From Mycobacterium europaeum (GTDB lineage: Bacteria; Actinomycetota; Actinomycetes; Mycobacteriales; Mycobacteriaceae), in assembly GCF_002102155.1 (NCBI RefSeq), contig NZ_LQOU01000031.1, positions 1 through 53,844 of the forward strand: 53,844 nt of DNA, read 5' to 3'. The notes beneath the pieces are model-generated. The model saw only the letters and a list, made by a program, of their open reading frames with translations, ran no database searches and was not told where the DNA came from. Shown one piece after another: positions 27,829 through 38,109 of the stretch. Made by a program: the position numbers and the translations under genes. Within the stretch, counting starts at the first letter, position 1. Each line of letters starts with the position of its first letter.

Positions 27829-30800
27829 GTGTTCGTCACCGGCGACAGCATCGTGTACAGCGCGTCGGATCTGGCCGCGGCCGCCCGGTGCGAGTACGCG
27901 CTGCTGCGCGATTTCGACGCGAAGCTGGGCTGGGGCCCCGCCGCCCCGGCCGAGGACGACCTGCTCGAGCGGACCGCGGCCCTCGGAACCGACCACGAGC
28001 GACGCGAACTGGACCGGCTGCGCGGCGACTTCGGCAGCGGCGTCGCGGTCATCGGCCGCCCGGCCTACACGCCCGCAGGCTTCGCGGCGGCCAGCGAAGC
28101 GACCCGGCGTGCCATCGCGGGCGGCGCGCCCGTGGTGTATCAGGCGGCGATGTTCGACGGCCGCTTCGTCGGCTTCGCCGACTTCCTGGTTCGAGACGGG
28201 GAGCGGTACCGGGTCGTCGACACCAAGCTGGCCCGTTCGGCCAACGTCACCGCGCTGTTGCAGCTCGCCGCCTACGCCGACGCGCTGGCCGCCTCGGGGG
28301 TCCCGGTGGCGCCCGGGGCCGAACTGCACCTGGGCGACGGGACCGCCGCCCGCTACCGCGTCCGCGAGCTCATCCCGGTCTACCGCTCCCAGCGCGCGCG
28401 ACTGCAGCGGCTCCTCGATGAGCACCACGCCGGCGGCACCGCGGTCCGCTGGGACGACGAGGGCATCGGCGCCTGTCTCCGTTGTGCGTTGTGCACCGAG
28501 CAGCTACGCGCCGCCGACGACCTGCTGCTGGTCGCCGGCATGCGGGTGGGCCAGCGGGACAAGCTGATCGACGCCGGGATCACCACGGTGCCCGCACTGG
28601 CGCGGCATGCCGGTCCCGTGCCGGACCTCGCACCCGCCGCAGTCGGCAAACTGACCGCCCAAGCGAAGCTCCAGGTCCGCCAACGTGAAACCGGCACACC
28701 GCTTTTCGAGATCGTCGACCCCCAGCCGCTGACGCTGCTGCCCGAACCGGACCCCGGCGACCTGTTCTTCGACTTCGAGGGCGACCCGCTGTGGACGGTC
28801 GACGGGAAGGACTGGGGTCTGGAATACCTGTTCGGGGTCCTGGAGGCCGGGCCCGCCGGCGCGTTCCGCCCGCTGTGGGCACACAACCGGGTGGACGAGC
28901 GCAAGGCCCTCGGCGATTTCCTGACCATGGTGGCCAAGCGCCGCAAGCGCCGGCCCAACATGCACATCTACCACTACGCGCCGTACGAGAAGACCGCGTT
29001 GCTGCGGCTCGCCGGCCGCTACGGCGTCGGCGAGGATCAGGTCGACGAACTGCTGCGCACCGGAACGCTGGTCGACCTCTACCCCTTGGTGCGCAAGAGC
29101 ATTCGCGTGGGCGCGGAGTCGTTCAGCCTCAAGGCGCTCGAACCGCTCTACATGGGCGCGCAGCTGCGGGCCGGCGACGTCACCACCGCCACCGGTTCGA
29201 TCACCTCCTACGCCCGCTATTGCGACCTGCAGGCCGACGGCCGCGGCGATGAAGCCGCCTCCGTGCTCAAGGAGATCGAGGACTACAACCACTACGACTG
29301 CCGCTCGACCCAGGAGCTGCGCAACTGGTTGATGTTGCGGGCCTACGAATCCGGCGTGGTACCGGTCGGCGCCCAGCCCGTCCGGGACGGCAACACCGTC
29401 GAAGACCGTGACCAGCTGGCGGTGGCCTTGTCGACGTTCACCGGCGACGCGGCCGTCGGTCAGCGCACGCCGGAGCAGACGGCCGTGGCGTTGCTGGCCG
29501 CCGCACGCGGCTACCACCGGCGCGAGGACAAACCGTTCTGGTGGGCGCACTTCGACCGCCTCAACTTCCCCGTCGAAGAGTGGGCGGACGACACCGACGT
29601 CTTCATCGCCGAGCACGCGTCGGTGAGCGTGGACTGGAACGTCCCGCCCCGCGCTCGCAAGCCGCAGCGACGGGTGCGACTGCGGGGCGGGTTGGCGCGC
29701 GGCGAGTTGATGGCCGACGTCTTCGCGCTCTATGACCCCCCGGCCCCGCCCGGGATGTCCGACGATCCCGATCGGCGGGCGGCCGGACGCGCCACGGTGG
29801 TCGAGACCGACGATCCGGCGCTGCCCACCGAGGTGACCATCGTCGAACGAGTGGGCAACGACGGCAAGCCATTTCATCAGCTGCCGTTCGCCCTCACCCC
29901 CGGACCGCCGATCCCCACGACCGCACTGCGGGAGTCGATCGAGGCCTCCGCCGCCGCCGTCGCGACCGGCTTGCCGCAGCTGCCCCGCAGCGCGGTCGTG
30001 GACATCCTGCTGCGCCGCGCGCCGCGCACCCGCAGCGGCGACGCGCTGCCCCGTGGCGCCGACGCGGTCTCCGACATCGCCGCCGCCGTGCTGGATCTGG
30101 ACTCCTCCTACCTGGCGGTGCATGGGCCGCCGGGCACCGGCAAGACGCGCACCGCCGCCCGCGTCATCCAGCGGCTGGTAACCGACCACGGCTGGCGCAT
30201 CGGCGTGGTGGCGCAATCGCATGCCACGGTGGAGAACCTGCTGGACTGCGTCATCGACGCCGGGCTGGACCCGGCGCGAGTCGCGAAGAAACGTAACGAC
30301 CACGGCGCGCCGCGCTGGCGGGAGGTCGACGGCAGCGGTTACACCGCGTTCATCGCCGACACCGCGGGTTGCGTGGTGGGCGGGACGGCGTGGGATTTCG
30401 CCAACGCCAACCGGATACCGCCGGGCAGCCTCGACCTATTGGTGATCGACGAGGCGGGCCAGTTCTGTCTGGCGAACACCATTGCGGTCGCGCCCGCGGC
30501 CGCCAGCCTGGTGCTGCTCGGCGACCCTCAACAGCTGCCGCAGGTCAGCCAGGGAACCCATCCCGACCCGGTCGACACGTCGGCGCTCGACTGGCTGGTG
30601 GACGGCCAGCGCACCCTGCCCGACGAACGCGGCTACTTCCTGGACCGCTCGTACCGCATGCACCCGGCGGTCTGCGCCGCGGTCTCGGCGCTGTCCTACG
30701 AGGGCAGGCTGCATTCACACGAGTGCGCCGCCGCCCGGCACCTCGCCGGATACCGGCCCGGCGTTCAGACGCTCGTCGTCGGACACCACGGCAACTCGAC

Positions 30801-31236
30801 GGAGAGCCTTCAGGAGGCCGACGCGATCGCCGCGGAGATCGGTCGCATGCTCGGCGCGCCGTGGACCGACGAGCACGGTACCCGGGCGCTGACCGCCTCC
30901 GACGTGTTGGTGCTGGCGCCTTACAACGCCCAGGTGGCGCTGCTGCGCCGACGGCTGACCGCGGCCCGGCTCGGCGGGATCCGGGTGGGGACGGTCGACA
31001 AGTTCCAGGGCGGGCAGGCGCCGGTCGTGTTCATGTCGATGACGGCATCTTCCGCGGACGTGGTACCGCGCGGGATTTCGTTCCTGCTCAACAGGAACCG
31101 CCTCAACGTCGCCATCAGCCGGGCCCAATACGCGGCCGTCATCGTGCGTTCGGGGTCGCTGACCGAGTACCTGCCCACCACCCCCGCGGGCCTGACCGAC
31201 CTGGGCGCGTTTCTGGCGTTGACCGAGCCGACCTGA
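27829..31236 (+). CDS. TM0106-family RecB-like nuclease fused to superfamily 1 helicase (Rv1251c-like)
   Basis: A 1135-residue three-part protein. Part 1 (about 1-230) is a RecB-type nuclease: Asp118 in GFADF, Asp131 and Lys133 in VVDTKLA and Gln145/Tyr149 in QLAAY. Cys21 plus CLRCALC (216, 219, 222) form a four-Cys iron-sulphur pattern like Dna2, AddB and Cas4. Part 2 (about 305-520) is an RNase H-like exonuclease domain with FFDFEGDP and IYHYAPYEKTALL. Part 3 is a helicase with GPPGTGKT (766-773), DEAG (874-877) and DKFQGGQAPVV. It probably processes DNA ends; the pathway is unknown. GTG 27829 is set by the leaderless box. Confidence 0.88.
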   Translation: MFVTGDSIVYSASDLAAAARCEYALLRDFDAKLGWGPAAPAEDDLLERTAALGTDHERRELDRLRGDFGSGVAVIGRPAYTPAGFAAASEATRRAIAGGAPVVYQAAMFDGRFVGFADFLVRDGERYRVVDTKLARSANVTALLQLAAYADALAASGVPVAPGAELHLGDGTAARYRVRELIPVYRSQRARLQRLLDEHHAGGTAVRWDDEGIGACLRCALCTEQLRAADDLLLVAGMRVGQRDKLIDAGITTVPALARHAGPVPDLAPAAVGKLTAQAKLQVRQRETGTPLFEIVDPQPLTLLPEPDPGDLFFDFEGDPLWTVDGKDWGLEYLFGVLEAGPAGAFRPLWAHNRVDERKALGDFLTMVAKRRKRRPNMHIYHYAPYEKTALLRLAGRYGVGEDQVDELLRTGTLVDLYPLVRKSIRVGAESFSLKALEPLYMGAQLRAGDVTTATGSITSYARYCDLQADGRGDEAASVLKEIEDYNHYDCRSTQELRNWLMLRAYESGVVPVGAQPVRDGNTVEDRDQLAVALSTFTGDAAVGQRTPEQTAVALLAAARGYHRREDKPFWWAHFDRLNFPVEEWADDTDVFIAEHASVSVDWNVPPRARKPQRRVRLRGGLARGELMADVFALYDPPAPPGMSDDPDRRAAGRATVVETDDPALPTEVTIVERVGNDGKPFHQLPFALTPGPPIPTTALRESIEASAAAVATGLPQLPRSAVVDILLRRAPRTRSGDALPRGADAVSDIAAAVLDLDSSYLAVHGPPGTGKTRTAARVIQRLVTDHGWRIGVVAQSHATVENLLDCVIDAGLDPARVAKKRNDHGAPRWREVDGSGYTAFIADTAGCVVGGTAWDFANANRIPPGSLDLLVIDEAGQFCLANTIAVAPAAASLVLLGDPQQLPQVSQGTHPDPVDTSALDWLVDGQRTLPDERGYFLDRSYRMHPAVCAAVSALSYEGRLHSHECAAARHLAGYRPGVQTLVVGHHGNSTESLQEADAIAAEIGRMLGAPWTDEHGTRALTASDVLVLAPYNAQVALLRRRLTAARLGGIRVGTVDKFQGGQAPVVFMSMTASSADVVPRGISFLLNRNRLNVAISRAQYAAVIVRSGSLTEYLPTTPAGLTDLGAFLALTEPT

Positions 31237-31237
31237 C

Positions 31238-31251
31238 GGCCGGCGCCGGCC
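31238..31251. terminator. Perfect 14-bp GC palindrome between convergent genes
   Basis: GGCCGGCGCCGGCC follows the nuclease/helicase stop by one base and precedes the end of the convergent drug pump gene. It can fold as a 5-bp stem with a GCGC loop on either strand. No T tract; a bidirectional terminator is plausible. Confidence 0.4.
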
Positions 31252-31255
31252 CGCC

Positions 31256-33199
31256 CTAGCTGCCGGACGAGTGGCGGCCGCCGCCGATCGGGTCGTCATC
31301 GGGATCGCGGCGGTGACGCCGGCCTGCCGCCGCGCCGTTCTGCTGCCGTTCCGCCGGCGGCGCGAGCCGATCCCGCGGCGCGGACCGGTAGGCGCGCTCC
31401 GAGTGGTCGGTGACCGGGCGCAAGCGCCGGCCGGTGTCGACATGAGACCCGTTGTGCGCGTATCCGATCGGTCCGGTCCCCACGTCGACGGGCGCCGGCT
31501 GGGCGACCCGACCCGGCGGCTCGCGGCTGTCGCGCGCGTAGGCCGCGCGCGGCGCGGACACCGGCTCGGGTTCCGGTTCGCGCACGAGGATGCATTCGAC
31601 GTACGCGTCGTCGTCATACTCGTCGTCGTCGTCGATCGCGTCGATCGCGTCGATCGCCTCGGCCGGCCCGTCGGCCCTGGCCGACGGCGCGAACCCGACC
31701 AAGAACAGGGCGGCCACGATCCCGAACAGCGCGATGAACGCGGGCAGCAGCACCGACTGCGACATGGCGGCCGCGAACGGGTCGCGCAGGAATCCGGGCA
31801 ATTGCAGGCCCGCGGGCGCCTCGCCGCCGACGCCTTCCGACGGCTGCGGCGGCATCTCGGCGCCGATCCGTGCCGTCATGAACGCGGCCATGCCCGCGCT
31901 TCCGAGCACGGCGCCGAGCTGTCGGACGGAGTTGTACACGGCCGAGCCCGCACCCGCCAGGCGTGGCGGCAGGTTGCGCGTCGCGGTGGCGGTCAGCGGC
32001 GACCACACGAACGCCATCCCGACGCCCGTCGCGAAGAACGGCAGCACCAGCCGCCAGATGGGCGTCGCCGGGGACATCTCGAAGGTGAGCCAGGTGAGCG
32101 CGATCGCCAGCACCGAGAAGCCGAAACCCAGGACCGGCCGGGGATGGTATCTGTCGACCATCCTGCCGACGAACGGCGCGAACACGCCGTTGGCGATCGC
32201 CATCGGCGCGATCAGTAGGGCCGAACGCGTCGGCGACAGCCCGCACACGGCCTGCGCATAGAACGTCAGCGGCAGCATCATCCCCGTCGCGGCGAACGAG
32301 ATGATGGCCACCCCGGCGTTGCACAGGCCGAAATCGCGGTCACGGAATATCGCCAGGGGAACCAGCGGCTCGTCGGTGTTCATCGACTGCCAGAACACGA
32401 ATACCGTCATGCACCCGATGCCGGCGACGATCATCGCCCAGATCCAGGGTTCCCAGTGCGCGGCCTGGCCCTGCTGCAGCCCGAACACGATCAGGAACAT
32501 GCCCGCCCCGGACAGCACGACGCCGGCCACGTCGAACCGGTGTGACTGCGTGGGTAACACCGGGACGAGCCAGTACGCCAGCGCCAGCCCGAACACGCCG
32601 ATCGGGACGTTGACGAAGAAGATCCACTCCCACCCCAGGCCGTCGACCAGCACGCCGCCGGCCAGCGGGCCCACCAGGCTGGCCGCGCCCGCGGTGGCGC
32701 CCCACAGGCTCACCGCGACACCGCGCCGCTCCGGCGGGAAGATCCGGGTGATGGTCGACAAGGTCTGCGGGGTGAGGACCCCGGCGCCGACACCCTGGAC
32801 GACCCGGGCGGCGATCAGCATGGCGGCGCTGCCCGACAGCCCGCACCAGACCGAGGCGACGGTGAACACCACCAGGCCGATCAGGTACAGATTCTTGGGG
32901 CCGAACCGGTCACCGAGCCGACCGGCCACCAGCAGCACGACCGCATAGCCCAGCAGGTAGGCGCTGGTCACCCACACCACTGTGTCGTAGCCGATGTGCA
33001 GCCTGGTCATGATCGTCGGGTTCGCGATGGCGACGATGGTCGAGTCGACCATGATCATGAAGAAGCCGATCATCATCGCCCAGAGGGCGTTCCAGGGCTT
33101 CTGGGAATGCGGCGAATTCTGGGTGAGGAAGTTCCACCGGTTGGTGACCTGCGCCGGGCCCCGCATCCCGCCGGCCGACGGAGGCGTCACCGCGGTCAT
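31256..33199 (-). CDS. DHA2-family 14-TM MFS drug efflux protein (Rv1250-like)
   Basis: A 647-residue EmrB/QacA-type transporter. Fourteen hydrophobic segments occupy about residues 35-540; [13 protein letters not shown] is the family motif in helix 1, [11 protein letters not shown] is MFS motif A and [11 protein letters not shown] follows. The C-terminal tail of about 110 residues is hydrophilic and likely disordered: an [17 protein letters not shown] acidic run encoded over a 9-bp triplicated repeat, then a Pro/Arg-rich end. Such pumps export drugs or lipids using the proton gradient; substrate unknown. ATG 33199 has a good GAGGTGG site; the frame extends to 33340. It is divergent from the Rv1249c-like gene. 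Confidence 0.88.
   Translation of the reverse strand: MTAVTPPSAGGMRGPAQVTNRWNFLTQNSPHSQKPWNALWAMMIGFFMIMVDSTIVAIANPTIMTRLHIGYDTVVWVTSAYLLGYAVVLLVAGRLGDRFGPKNLYLIGLVVFTVASVWCGLSGSAAMLIAARVVQGVGAGVLTPQTLSTITRIFPPERRGVAVSLWGATAGAASLVGPLAGGVLVDGLGWEWIFFVNVPIGVFGLALAYWLVPVLPTQSHRFDVAGVVLSGAGMFLIVFGLQQGQAAHWEPWIWAMIVAGIGCMTVFVFWQSMNTDEPLVPLAIFRDRDFGLCNAGVAIISFAATGMMLPLTFYAQAVCGLSPTRSALLIAPMAIANGVFAPFVGRMVDRYHPRPVLGFGFSVLAIALTWLTFEMSPATPIWRLVLPFFATGVGMAFVWSPLTATATRNLPPRLAGAGSAVYNSVRQLGAVLGSAGMAAFMTARIGAEMPPQPSEGVGGEAPAGLQLPGFLRDPFAAAMSQSVLLPAFIALFGIVAALFLVGFAPSARADGPAEAIDAIDAIDDDDEYDDDAYVECILVREPEPEPVSAPRAAYARDSREPPGRVAQPAPVDVGTGPIGYAHNGSHVDTGRRLRPVTDHSERAYRSAPRDRLAPPAERQQNGAAAGRRHRRDPDDDPIGGGRHSSGS
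31628..31654. repeat. Three perfect 9-bp repeats inside the drug pump gene
   Basis: GTCGATCGC occurs three times in tandem and encodes the repeated Ala-Ile-Asp of the pump's acidic tail. Length variation would stay in frame. Confidence 0.8.
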
Positions 33200-33386
33200 C
33201 TGCCCACCTCGTTTCCGCTCCGACGATGCGCGACCGCACCGCCCCGGTCTGATCGACCGGCCCGGACCGTCACGACATCCAGCCTGCATTATTGCCGCCG
33301 CGGAAACCGGGGGCGGGCACGGATCCGATCCCGGGTACACCAGGCGGAAGGCTTCGTGTCCGGTCGGTGTTCGGCAGCGGGCACGT

Positions 33387-33392
33387 TAGCCT
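33387..33392 (+). promoter_or_regulatory. -10 element TAGCCT for the Rv1249c-like gene
   Basis: TAGCCT lies 29 bases before ATG 33422, and the transcript would include the GGAGAGG ribosome site at 33411-33417. The 222-base divergent region upstream also serves the drug pump. Confidence 0.3.
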
Positions 33393-33421
33393 GGTAGCAC
33401 GCCAGTCGCAGGAGAGGCAAG

Positions 33422-34198
33422 ATGCGGGCCCGACGGAAGCGGTCTTCGAACCGGTTTTTCAGCATGTCGCATGCGGATCAGGAGCCGCCCACCGACGGCC
33501 GGCCCAAGGTGTCCGCGCGAGCATTGGCCCAGGTCATCGAGCGAAGCTCGCGGATCCAGGGCCCGGCGGCCGAGGCCTACGTGTCCCGGCTGCGCAACGC
33601 CCACCCGAGCAGCACTCCCGCCGACGTCCTCGCCAGGCTGCAGAAGCGGTATGTGGGCATGGTCACGGCCAGCGGCATGGCGGTGGGCGCGGCGGCGACC
33701 ATCCCCGGCATCGGCACCCTGAGCGCGCTGTCCGCCGCCGCCGCCGAGACGGTGACGTTCCTGGAAGCCACCGCGTTCTTCGTCCTGGCGGTCGCGGTGG
33801 TGTACGACGTCCCCGCCGAGCACCGGGAACGGCGCCGGGCCCTGGTGCTGTCCGTGCTGGTCGGCGACAACAGCAAGGACGCGGTCGCCCAGCTGTTCGG
33901 CCCCACGCGCACCAACGGCGGCTGGATCTCCGAGAGCGTGGCCGCCGTGCCGCTGTCCTCGATGTCGCGGCTGAACTCGCGGCTGCTCAAGTCGTGGGTC
34001 AAGCGGTACACCCTGCGTCGCGGCGCCCTGATGTTCGGCAAGCTGCTGCCCGTGGGCATCGGGATCGTCGTCGGGGCGGTCGGCAACTATTTCGCCGGCA
34101 AGAAGATCGTCGGCAACGCCAACCGGGCGTTCGGCACCCCTCCGGCGCGCTGGCCGCGCGCCCTGCACCTGGTGCCGCCGTTCCACGAAGCCGGCTAG
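33422..34198 (+). CDS. Conserved membrane protein (Rv1249c-like)
   Basis: A 258-residue protein of unknown function. A basic, hydrophilic N terminus (MRARRKRSSNR) and a helical segment with SRLRNAHPSSTPADVLARLQKRY precede two or three hydrophobic stretches (about 80-135) containing GAAATIPGIGTLSALSAAAAE. A further Gly-rich hydrophobic segment sits near the C terminus (LLPVGIGIVVGAVGNYFAGKKI). No signal peptide cleavage site is apparent. It matches M. tuberculosis Rv1249c in length and position. It has GGAGAGG four bases before ATG and lies upstream of kgd on the same strand, 192 bases away. Confidence 0.8.
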   Translation: MRARRKRSSNRFFSMSHADQEPPTDGRPKVSARALAQVIERSSRIQGPAAEAYVSRLRNAHPSSTPADVLARLQKRYVGMVTASGMAVGAAATIPGIGTLSALSAAAAETVTFLEATAFFVLAVAVVYDVPAEHRERRRALVLSVLVGDNSKDAVAQLFGPTRTNGGWISESVAAVPLSSMSRLNSRLLKSWVKRYTLRRGALMFGKLLPVGIGIVVGAVGNYFAGKKIVGNANRAFGTPPARWPRALHLVPPFHEAG

Positions 34199-34236
34199 CG
34201 AACCGCCACCCCGGCTACCCCCGTCTGCCTGGCGAA

Positions 34237-34264
34237 TTGCTGGCAAAAGGTTAGCCTTTATAGG
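34237..34264 (+). promoter_or_regulatory. Candidate kgd promoter
   Basis: TTGCTG (34237-34242), 16 bases, TATAGG (34259-34264) in the gap before kgd. A small AAAGG-TTAG-CCTTT inverted repeat (34246-34259) overlaps the spacer and may instead end the upstream transcript. Weak evidence for either. Confidence 0.3.
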
Positions 34265-34390
34265 GCGGATAGGTTGAGCATCGACACCGGTGTGACGTGC
34301 TCCACAATCCGGGGTCGACAAACGCACAGGCGCCACGCACCAGCTGCTTAAAGCGCTTGCAGGACAGAGGAATTGAGGCGAACGGCGGTC

Positions 34391-37300
34391 GTGAGCAACA
34401 TAAGTTCACCATTCGGGCAAAACGAGTGGCTGGTCGAGGAGATGTACCGCAAGTTCCGCGACGACCCCTCGTCGGTCGATCCGAGCTGGCACGAGTTCCT
34501 GGTCGACTACAACCCCGAGCCGTCCGGCGAATCGCCCTCGAGCGCCACCGCCACCGCTGACGGCCGGGCCGCCGCGCAGGCAAAGGCGGCGCCGGCCAAA
34601 GCCAAGGCCCCGACTCCCTCGCCGGCCGAAGGCGACGAGTTGCAGACGCTGCGCGGCGCCGCGGCCGCGGTCGTCAAGAACATGTCCGCCTCGCTGGACG
34701 TGCCGACGGCCACCAGCGTCCGCGCGATTCCGGCCAAACTGCTCATCGACAACCGGATCGTCATCAACAACCAGCTCAAGCGCACCCGCGGCGGCAAGAT
34801 CTCCTTCACCCACTTGCTGGGTTACGCGCTGGTGCAGGCGGTCAAGCAATTCCCCAACATGAATCGGCACTACGCCGAGATCGACGGCAAGCCGACGGCG
34901 GTCACCCCGGCGCACACCAACCTGGGCCTGGCCATCGACCTGCAGGGCAAAGACGGCAAGCGCTCGCTGGTGGTGGCCGGCATCAAGGCCTGCGAAACCA
35001 TGCGGTTCGCGCAGTTCGTCACCGCCTACGAGGACATCGTCCGCCGCGCCCGCGACGGCAAGCTGACCGCCGAAGACTTTGCGGGCGTGACCATTTCGCT
35101 GACCAATCCCGGCACCATCGGCACCGTGCACTCGGTGCCGCGGCTGATGAGCGGCCAGGGCGCCATCATCGGTGTCGGCGCCATGGAATACCCCGCCGAG
35201 TTCCAGGGCGCCAGCGAGGAACGCATCGCGGAACTGGGCATCGGCAAGCTGATCACGCTGACCTCCACCTATGACCACCGCATCATCCAGGGCGCGGAAT
35301 CCGGCGACTTCCTGCGCACCATCCACGAGATGCTGTTGTCGGACGCGTTCTGGGACGACATCTTCCGTGAACTGGGCAACCCGTACCTGCCGGTGCGGTG
35401 GAGCACCGACAACCCGGACTCGATCGTCGACAAGAACGCCCGGGTGATGGAGTTGATCGCCGCCTACCGCAACCGCGGCCACCTGATGGCCGACATCGAC
35501 CCGCTGCGGATGGACGGCAGCCGATTCCGCAGCCACCCCGACCTGGAGATCCTCAACCACGGCCTGACGCTGTGGGACCTCGACCGGGTGTTCAAGGTCA
35601 ACGGCTTCGCCGGCTGCGAGTACAAGAAGCTGCGCGACGTGCTGGGCCTGCTGCGCGACGCCTATTGCCGCCACATCGGGGTGGAATACACCCACATCCT
35701 CGAGCCCACGCAACAAGAGTGGCTGCAGCAGCGCGTCGAGACCAAGCACGTCAAGCCCACGGTGGCCGAGCAGAAGTTCATCCTGAGCAAACTCAACGCC
35801 GCCGAGGCCTTCGAGACCTTCCTGCAAACCAAATACGTTGGGCAGAAACGCTTTTCGCTGGAAGGCGCGGAAAGCGTGATCCCGATGATGGACGCGGCGA
35901 TCGACCAGTGCGCCGAGCACGGCCTCGACGAAGTGGTCATCGGGATGCCGCACCGCGGGCGCCTCAACGTCCTGGCCAACATCGTCGGAAAGCCGTACTC
36001 GCAGATCTTCAGCGAGTTCGAGGGCAATCTCAACCCGTCGCAGGCCCACGGCTCCGGGGACGTCAAGTACCACCTCGGCGCCACCGGCGTGTACCTGCAG
36101 ATGTTCGGCGACAACGACATTCAGGTCTCGTTGACCGCCAACCCCTCGCACCTCGAGGCCGTGGACCCGGTGCTCGAGGGCCTGGTCCGGGCCAAGCAGG
36201 ACCTGCTGAACCACGGCGCCCACGACGACGGGGGCGAGAAGGCCTTCTCGGTGGTGCCGATGATGATGCACGGTGACGCCGCCTTCGCCGGCCAGGGCAT
36301 CGTCGCCGAGACGCTGAACATGGCGGACCTGCCCGGTTACCGGGTCGGCGGCACCATCCACATCATCGTCAACAACCAGATCGGCTTCACCACCGCACCG
36401 GAGTATTCGCGATCCAGCGAGTACTGCACCGACGTCGCCAAGATGATCGGGGCGCCGATCTTCCACGTCAACGGCGACGACCCCGAGGCCTGCGTGTGGG
36501 TGGCGAAGCTGGCCGTCGACTTCCGGCAGAAGTTCAAGAAGGACGTCGTCATCGACATGCTGTGCTACCGCAAGCGCGGCCACAACGAGGGCGACGACCC
36601 GTCGATGACCAACCCCGCGATGTACGACGTCGTCGACATCAAGCGCGGGGTCCGCAAGAGCTACACCGAAGCGCTGATCGGCCGCGGCGACATCTCGCTG
36701 AAGGAGGCCGAGGACGCGCTGCGCGACTACCAGGGGCAGCTGGAGCGGGTGTTCAACGAGGTCCGGGACCTGGAGAAGCACGGCGTGCAGCCCAGCGCAT
36801 CGGTCGAAGCCGACCAGATGCTGCCCGCGGGCCTGTCCACGGCGGTGGACAAGGCGTTGCTGTCCCGGATCGGGGACGCGTTCCTCGCCGTGCCCGAGGG
36901 TTTCAGCCCGCACCCCCGCGTGCTACCCGTGCTGGAAAAGCGGCGGGAGATGGCCTACGAGGGCAAGATCGACTGGGCGTTCGGCGAGCTGCTGGCGCTC
37001 GGTTCGCTGGTGGCCGAGGGCAAGCTGGTCCGGCTGTCGGGCCAGGACACCCGGCGCGGCACCTTCTCCCAGCGGCATTCGGTGATCATCGATCGCCACA
37101 CCGGCGAAGAGTTCACGCCGTTGCAACTGCTGGCGACCAACCCCGACGGCACGCCCACCGGGGGCAAGTTCCTGGTCTACGACTCCCCGCTGTCCGAGTA
37201 CGCCGCCGTCGGCTTCGAATACGGCTACACCGTGGGTAACCCGGACGCCCTGGTGCTGTGGGAGGCGCAGTTCGGCGACTTCGTCAACGGCGCGCAGTCG

Positions 37301-38026
37301 ATCATCGACGAGTTCATCAGTTCCGGTGAGGCCAAATGGGGCCAGCTGTCCAACGTGGTGCTGCTGCTGCCGCACGGCCACGAAGGCCAGGGCCCCGACC
37401 ACACCTCCGGCCGCATCGAACGCTTCCTGCAGCTGTGGGCGGAGGGTTCGATGACGATCGCGGTGCCGTCGACGCCGTCCAACTATTTCCACCTGCTGCG
37501 CCGCCACGCCCTCGACGGGGTGCAGCGGCCGCTGATCGTGTTCACGCCGAAGTCGATGCTGCGCAACAAGGCCGCCGTCAGCGACGTCAGGGACTTCACC
37601 GAGATCAAGTTCCGCTCGGTGCTCGAGGAGCCGACCTACGAGGACGGCATCGGGGACCGGAGCAAGGTCAGGCGGATCCTGCTGACCAGCGGGAAGATCT
37701 ACTACGAGCTGGTGGCGCGCAAGGCCAAGGACAACCGCGACGACGTCGCGATCGTGCGCATCGAGCAGCTCGCCCCGCTGCCCAAGCGCCGGCTCAACGA
37801 GACGCTGGACCGCTACCCCAGCGCCGAGGAGTTCTTCTGGGTGCAGGAGGAGCCGGCCAACCAGGGCGCGTGGCCGCGGTTCGGCCTCGAGCTCCCGGAG
37901 CTGCTGCCCGACAAGCTGACCGGACTCAAGCGCATCTCGCGGCGGGCCATGTCGGCCCCGTCGTCGGGTTCGTCGAAGGTGCACGCGGTCGAGCAGCAGG
38001 AGATCCTCGACACGGCGTTCCGCTGA
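34391..38026 (+). CDS. kgd: Multifunctional 2-oxoglutarate metabolism enzyme Kgd (E1/E2o fusion)
   Basis: A 1211-residue ThDP enzyme of the TCA cycle, acting as 2-oxoglutarate dehydrogenase E1, 2-oxoglutarate decarboxylase and 2-hydroxy-3-oxoadipate synthase. The N-terminal tip [18 protein letters not shown] is followed by an Ala/Pro linker (about 50-85), a succinyltransferase-like E2 domain with the catalytic His296 in TYDHRIIQG, then the E1 dehydrogenase (about 334 onward) with [19 protein letters not shown] and GHNEGDDPS for ThDP and magnesium. The linker is shorter than in M. tuberculosis, whose protein is about 1231 residues. GTG 34391 gives [10 protein letters not shown]; an ATG-like start at 34373 adds six residues. 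In M. tuberculosis activity is controlled by GarA (known). Its neighbours include mdh and a malic enzyme. Confidence 0.95.
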   Translation: MSNISSPFGQNEWLVEEMYRKFRDDPSSVDPSWHEFLVDYNPEPSGESPSSATATADGRAAAQAKAAPAKAKAPTPSPAEGDELQTLRGAAAAVVKNMSASLDVPTATSVRAIPAKLLIDNRIVINNQLKRTRGGKISFTHLLGYALVQAVKQFPNMNRHYAEIDGKPTAVTPAHTNLGLAIDLQGKDGKRSLVVAGIKACETMRFAQFVTAYEDIVRRARDGKLTAEDFAGVTISLTNPGTIGTVHSVPRLMSGQGAIIGVGAMEYPAEFQGASEERIAELGIGKLITLTSTYDHRIIQGAESGDFLRTIHEMLLSDAFWDDIFRELGNPYLPVRWSTDNPDSIVDKNARVMELIAAYRNRGHLMADIDPLRMDGSRFRSHPDLEILNHGLTLWDLDRVFKVNGFAGCEYKKLRDVLGLLRDAYCRHIGVEYTHILEPTQQEWLQQRVETKHVKPTVAEQKFILSKLNAAEAFETFLQTKYVGQKRFSLEGAESVIPMMDAAIDQCAEHGLDEVVIGMPHRGRLNVLANIVGKPYSQIFSEFEGNLNPSQAHGSGDVKYHLGATGVYLQMFGDNDIQVSLTANPSHLEAVDPVLEGLVRAKQDLLNHGAHDDGGEKAFSVVPMMMHGDAAFAGQGIVAETLNMADLPGYRVGGTIHIIVNNQIGFTTAPEYSRSSEYCTDVAKMIGAPIFHVNGDDPEACVWVAKLAVDFRQKFKKDVVIDMLCYRKRGHNEGDDPSMTNPAMYDVVDIKRGVRKSYTEALIGRGDISLKEAEDALRDYQGQLERVFNEVRDLEKHGVQPSASVEADQMLPAGLSTAVDKALLSRIGDAFLAVPEGFSPHPRVLPVLEKRREMAYEGKIDWAFGELLALGSLVAEGKLVRLSGQDTRRGTFSQRHSVIIDRHTGEEFTPLQLLATNPDGTPTGGKFLVYDSPLSEYAAVGFEYGYTVGNPDALVLWEAQFGDFVNGAQSIIDEFISSGEAKWGQLSNVVLLLPHGHEGQGPDHTSGRIERFLQLWAEGSMTIAVPSTPSNYFHLLRRHALDGVQRPLIVFTPKSMLRNKAAVSDVRDFTEIKFRSVLEEPTYEDGIGDRSKVRRILLTSGKIYYELVARKAKDNRDDVAIVRIEQLAPLPKRRLNETLDRYPSAEEFFWVQEEPANQGAWPRFGLELPELLPDKLTGLKRISRRAMSAPSSGSSKVHAVEQQEILDTAFR

Positions 38027-38058
38027 TCGCATCGCCCCACCCGCCGATACGGGGGACC

Positions 38059-38082
38059 GCCGGTACCGGCTAGCCTCGACGC
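38059..38082 (+). promoter_or_regulatory. Promoter of the first SDR gene, palindrome plus TAGCCTC box
   Basis: A perfect 12-bp palindrome GCCGGTACCGGC (38059-38070) abuts TAGCCTCGACGC (38071-38082), whose TAGCCT fits a -10. The box recurs before the second SDR gene at nearly the same distance from ATG (39 and 38 bases); the palindrome does not. Confidence 0.4.
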
Positions 38083-38109
38083 AACGGGGGCCGACAGGGA
38101 AGGGTGCTC

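Noticed and set aside
27829..31236. Anti-phage defence island built on the RecB-like nuclease/helicase
   Set aside because: The gene is syntenic with M. tuberculosis Rv1251c and its neighbours are housekeeping genes; no other defence gene is present.
34406..36913. 835-codon open frame on the minus strand opposite kgd
   Set aside because: Val/Ala/Asp/His-rich shadow without domains; kgd is unmistakable on the other strand.
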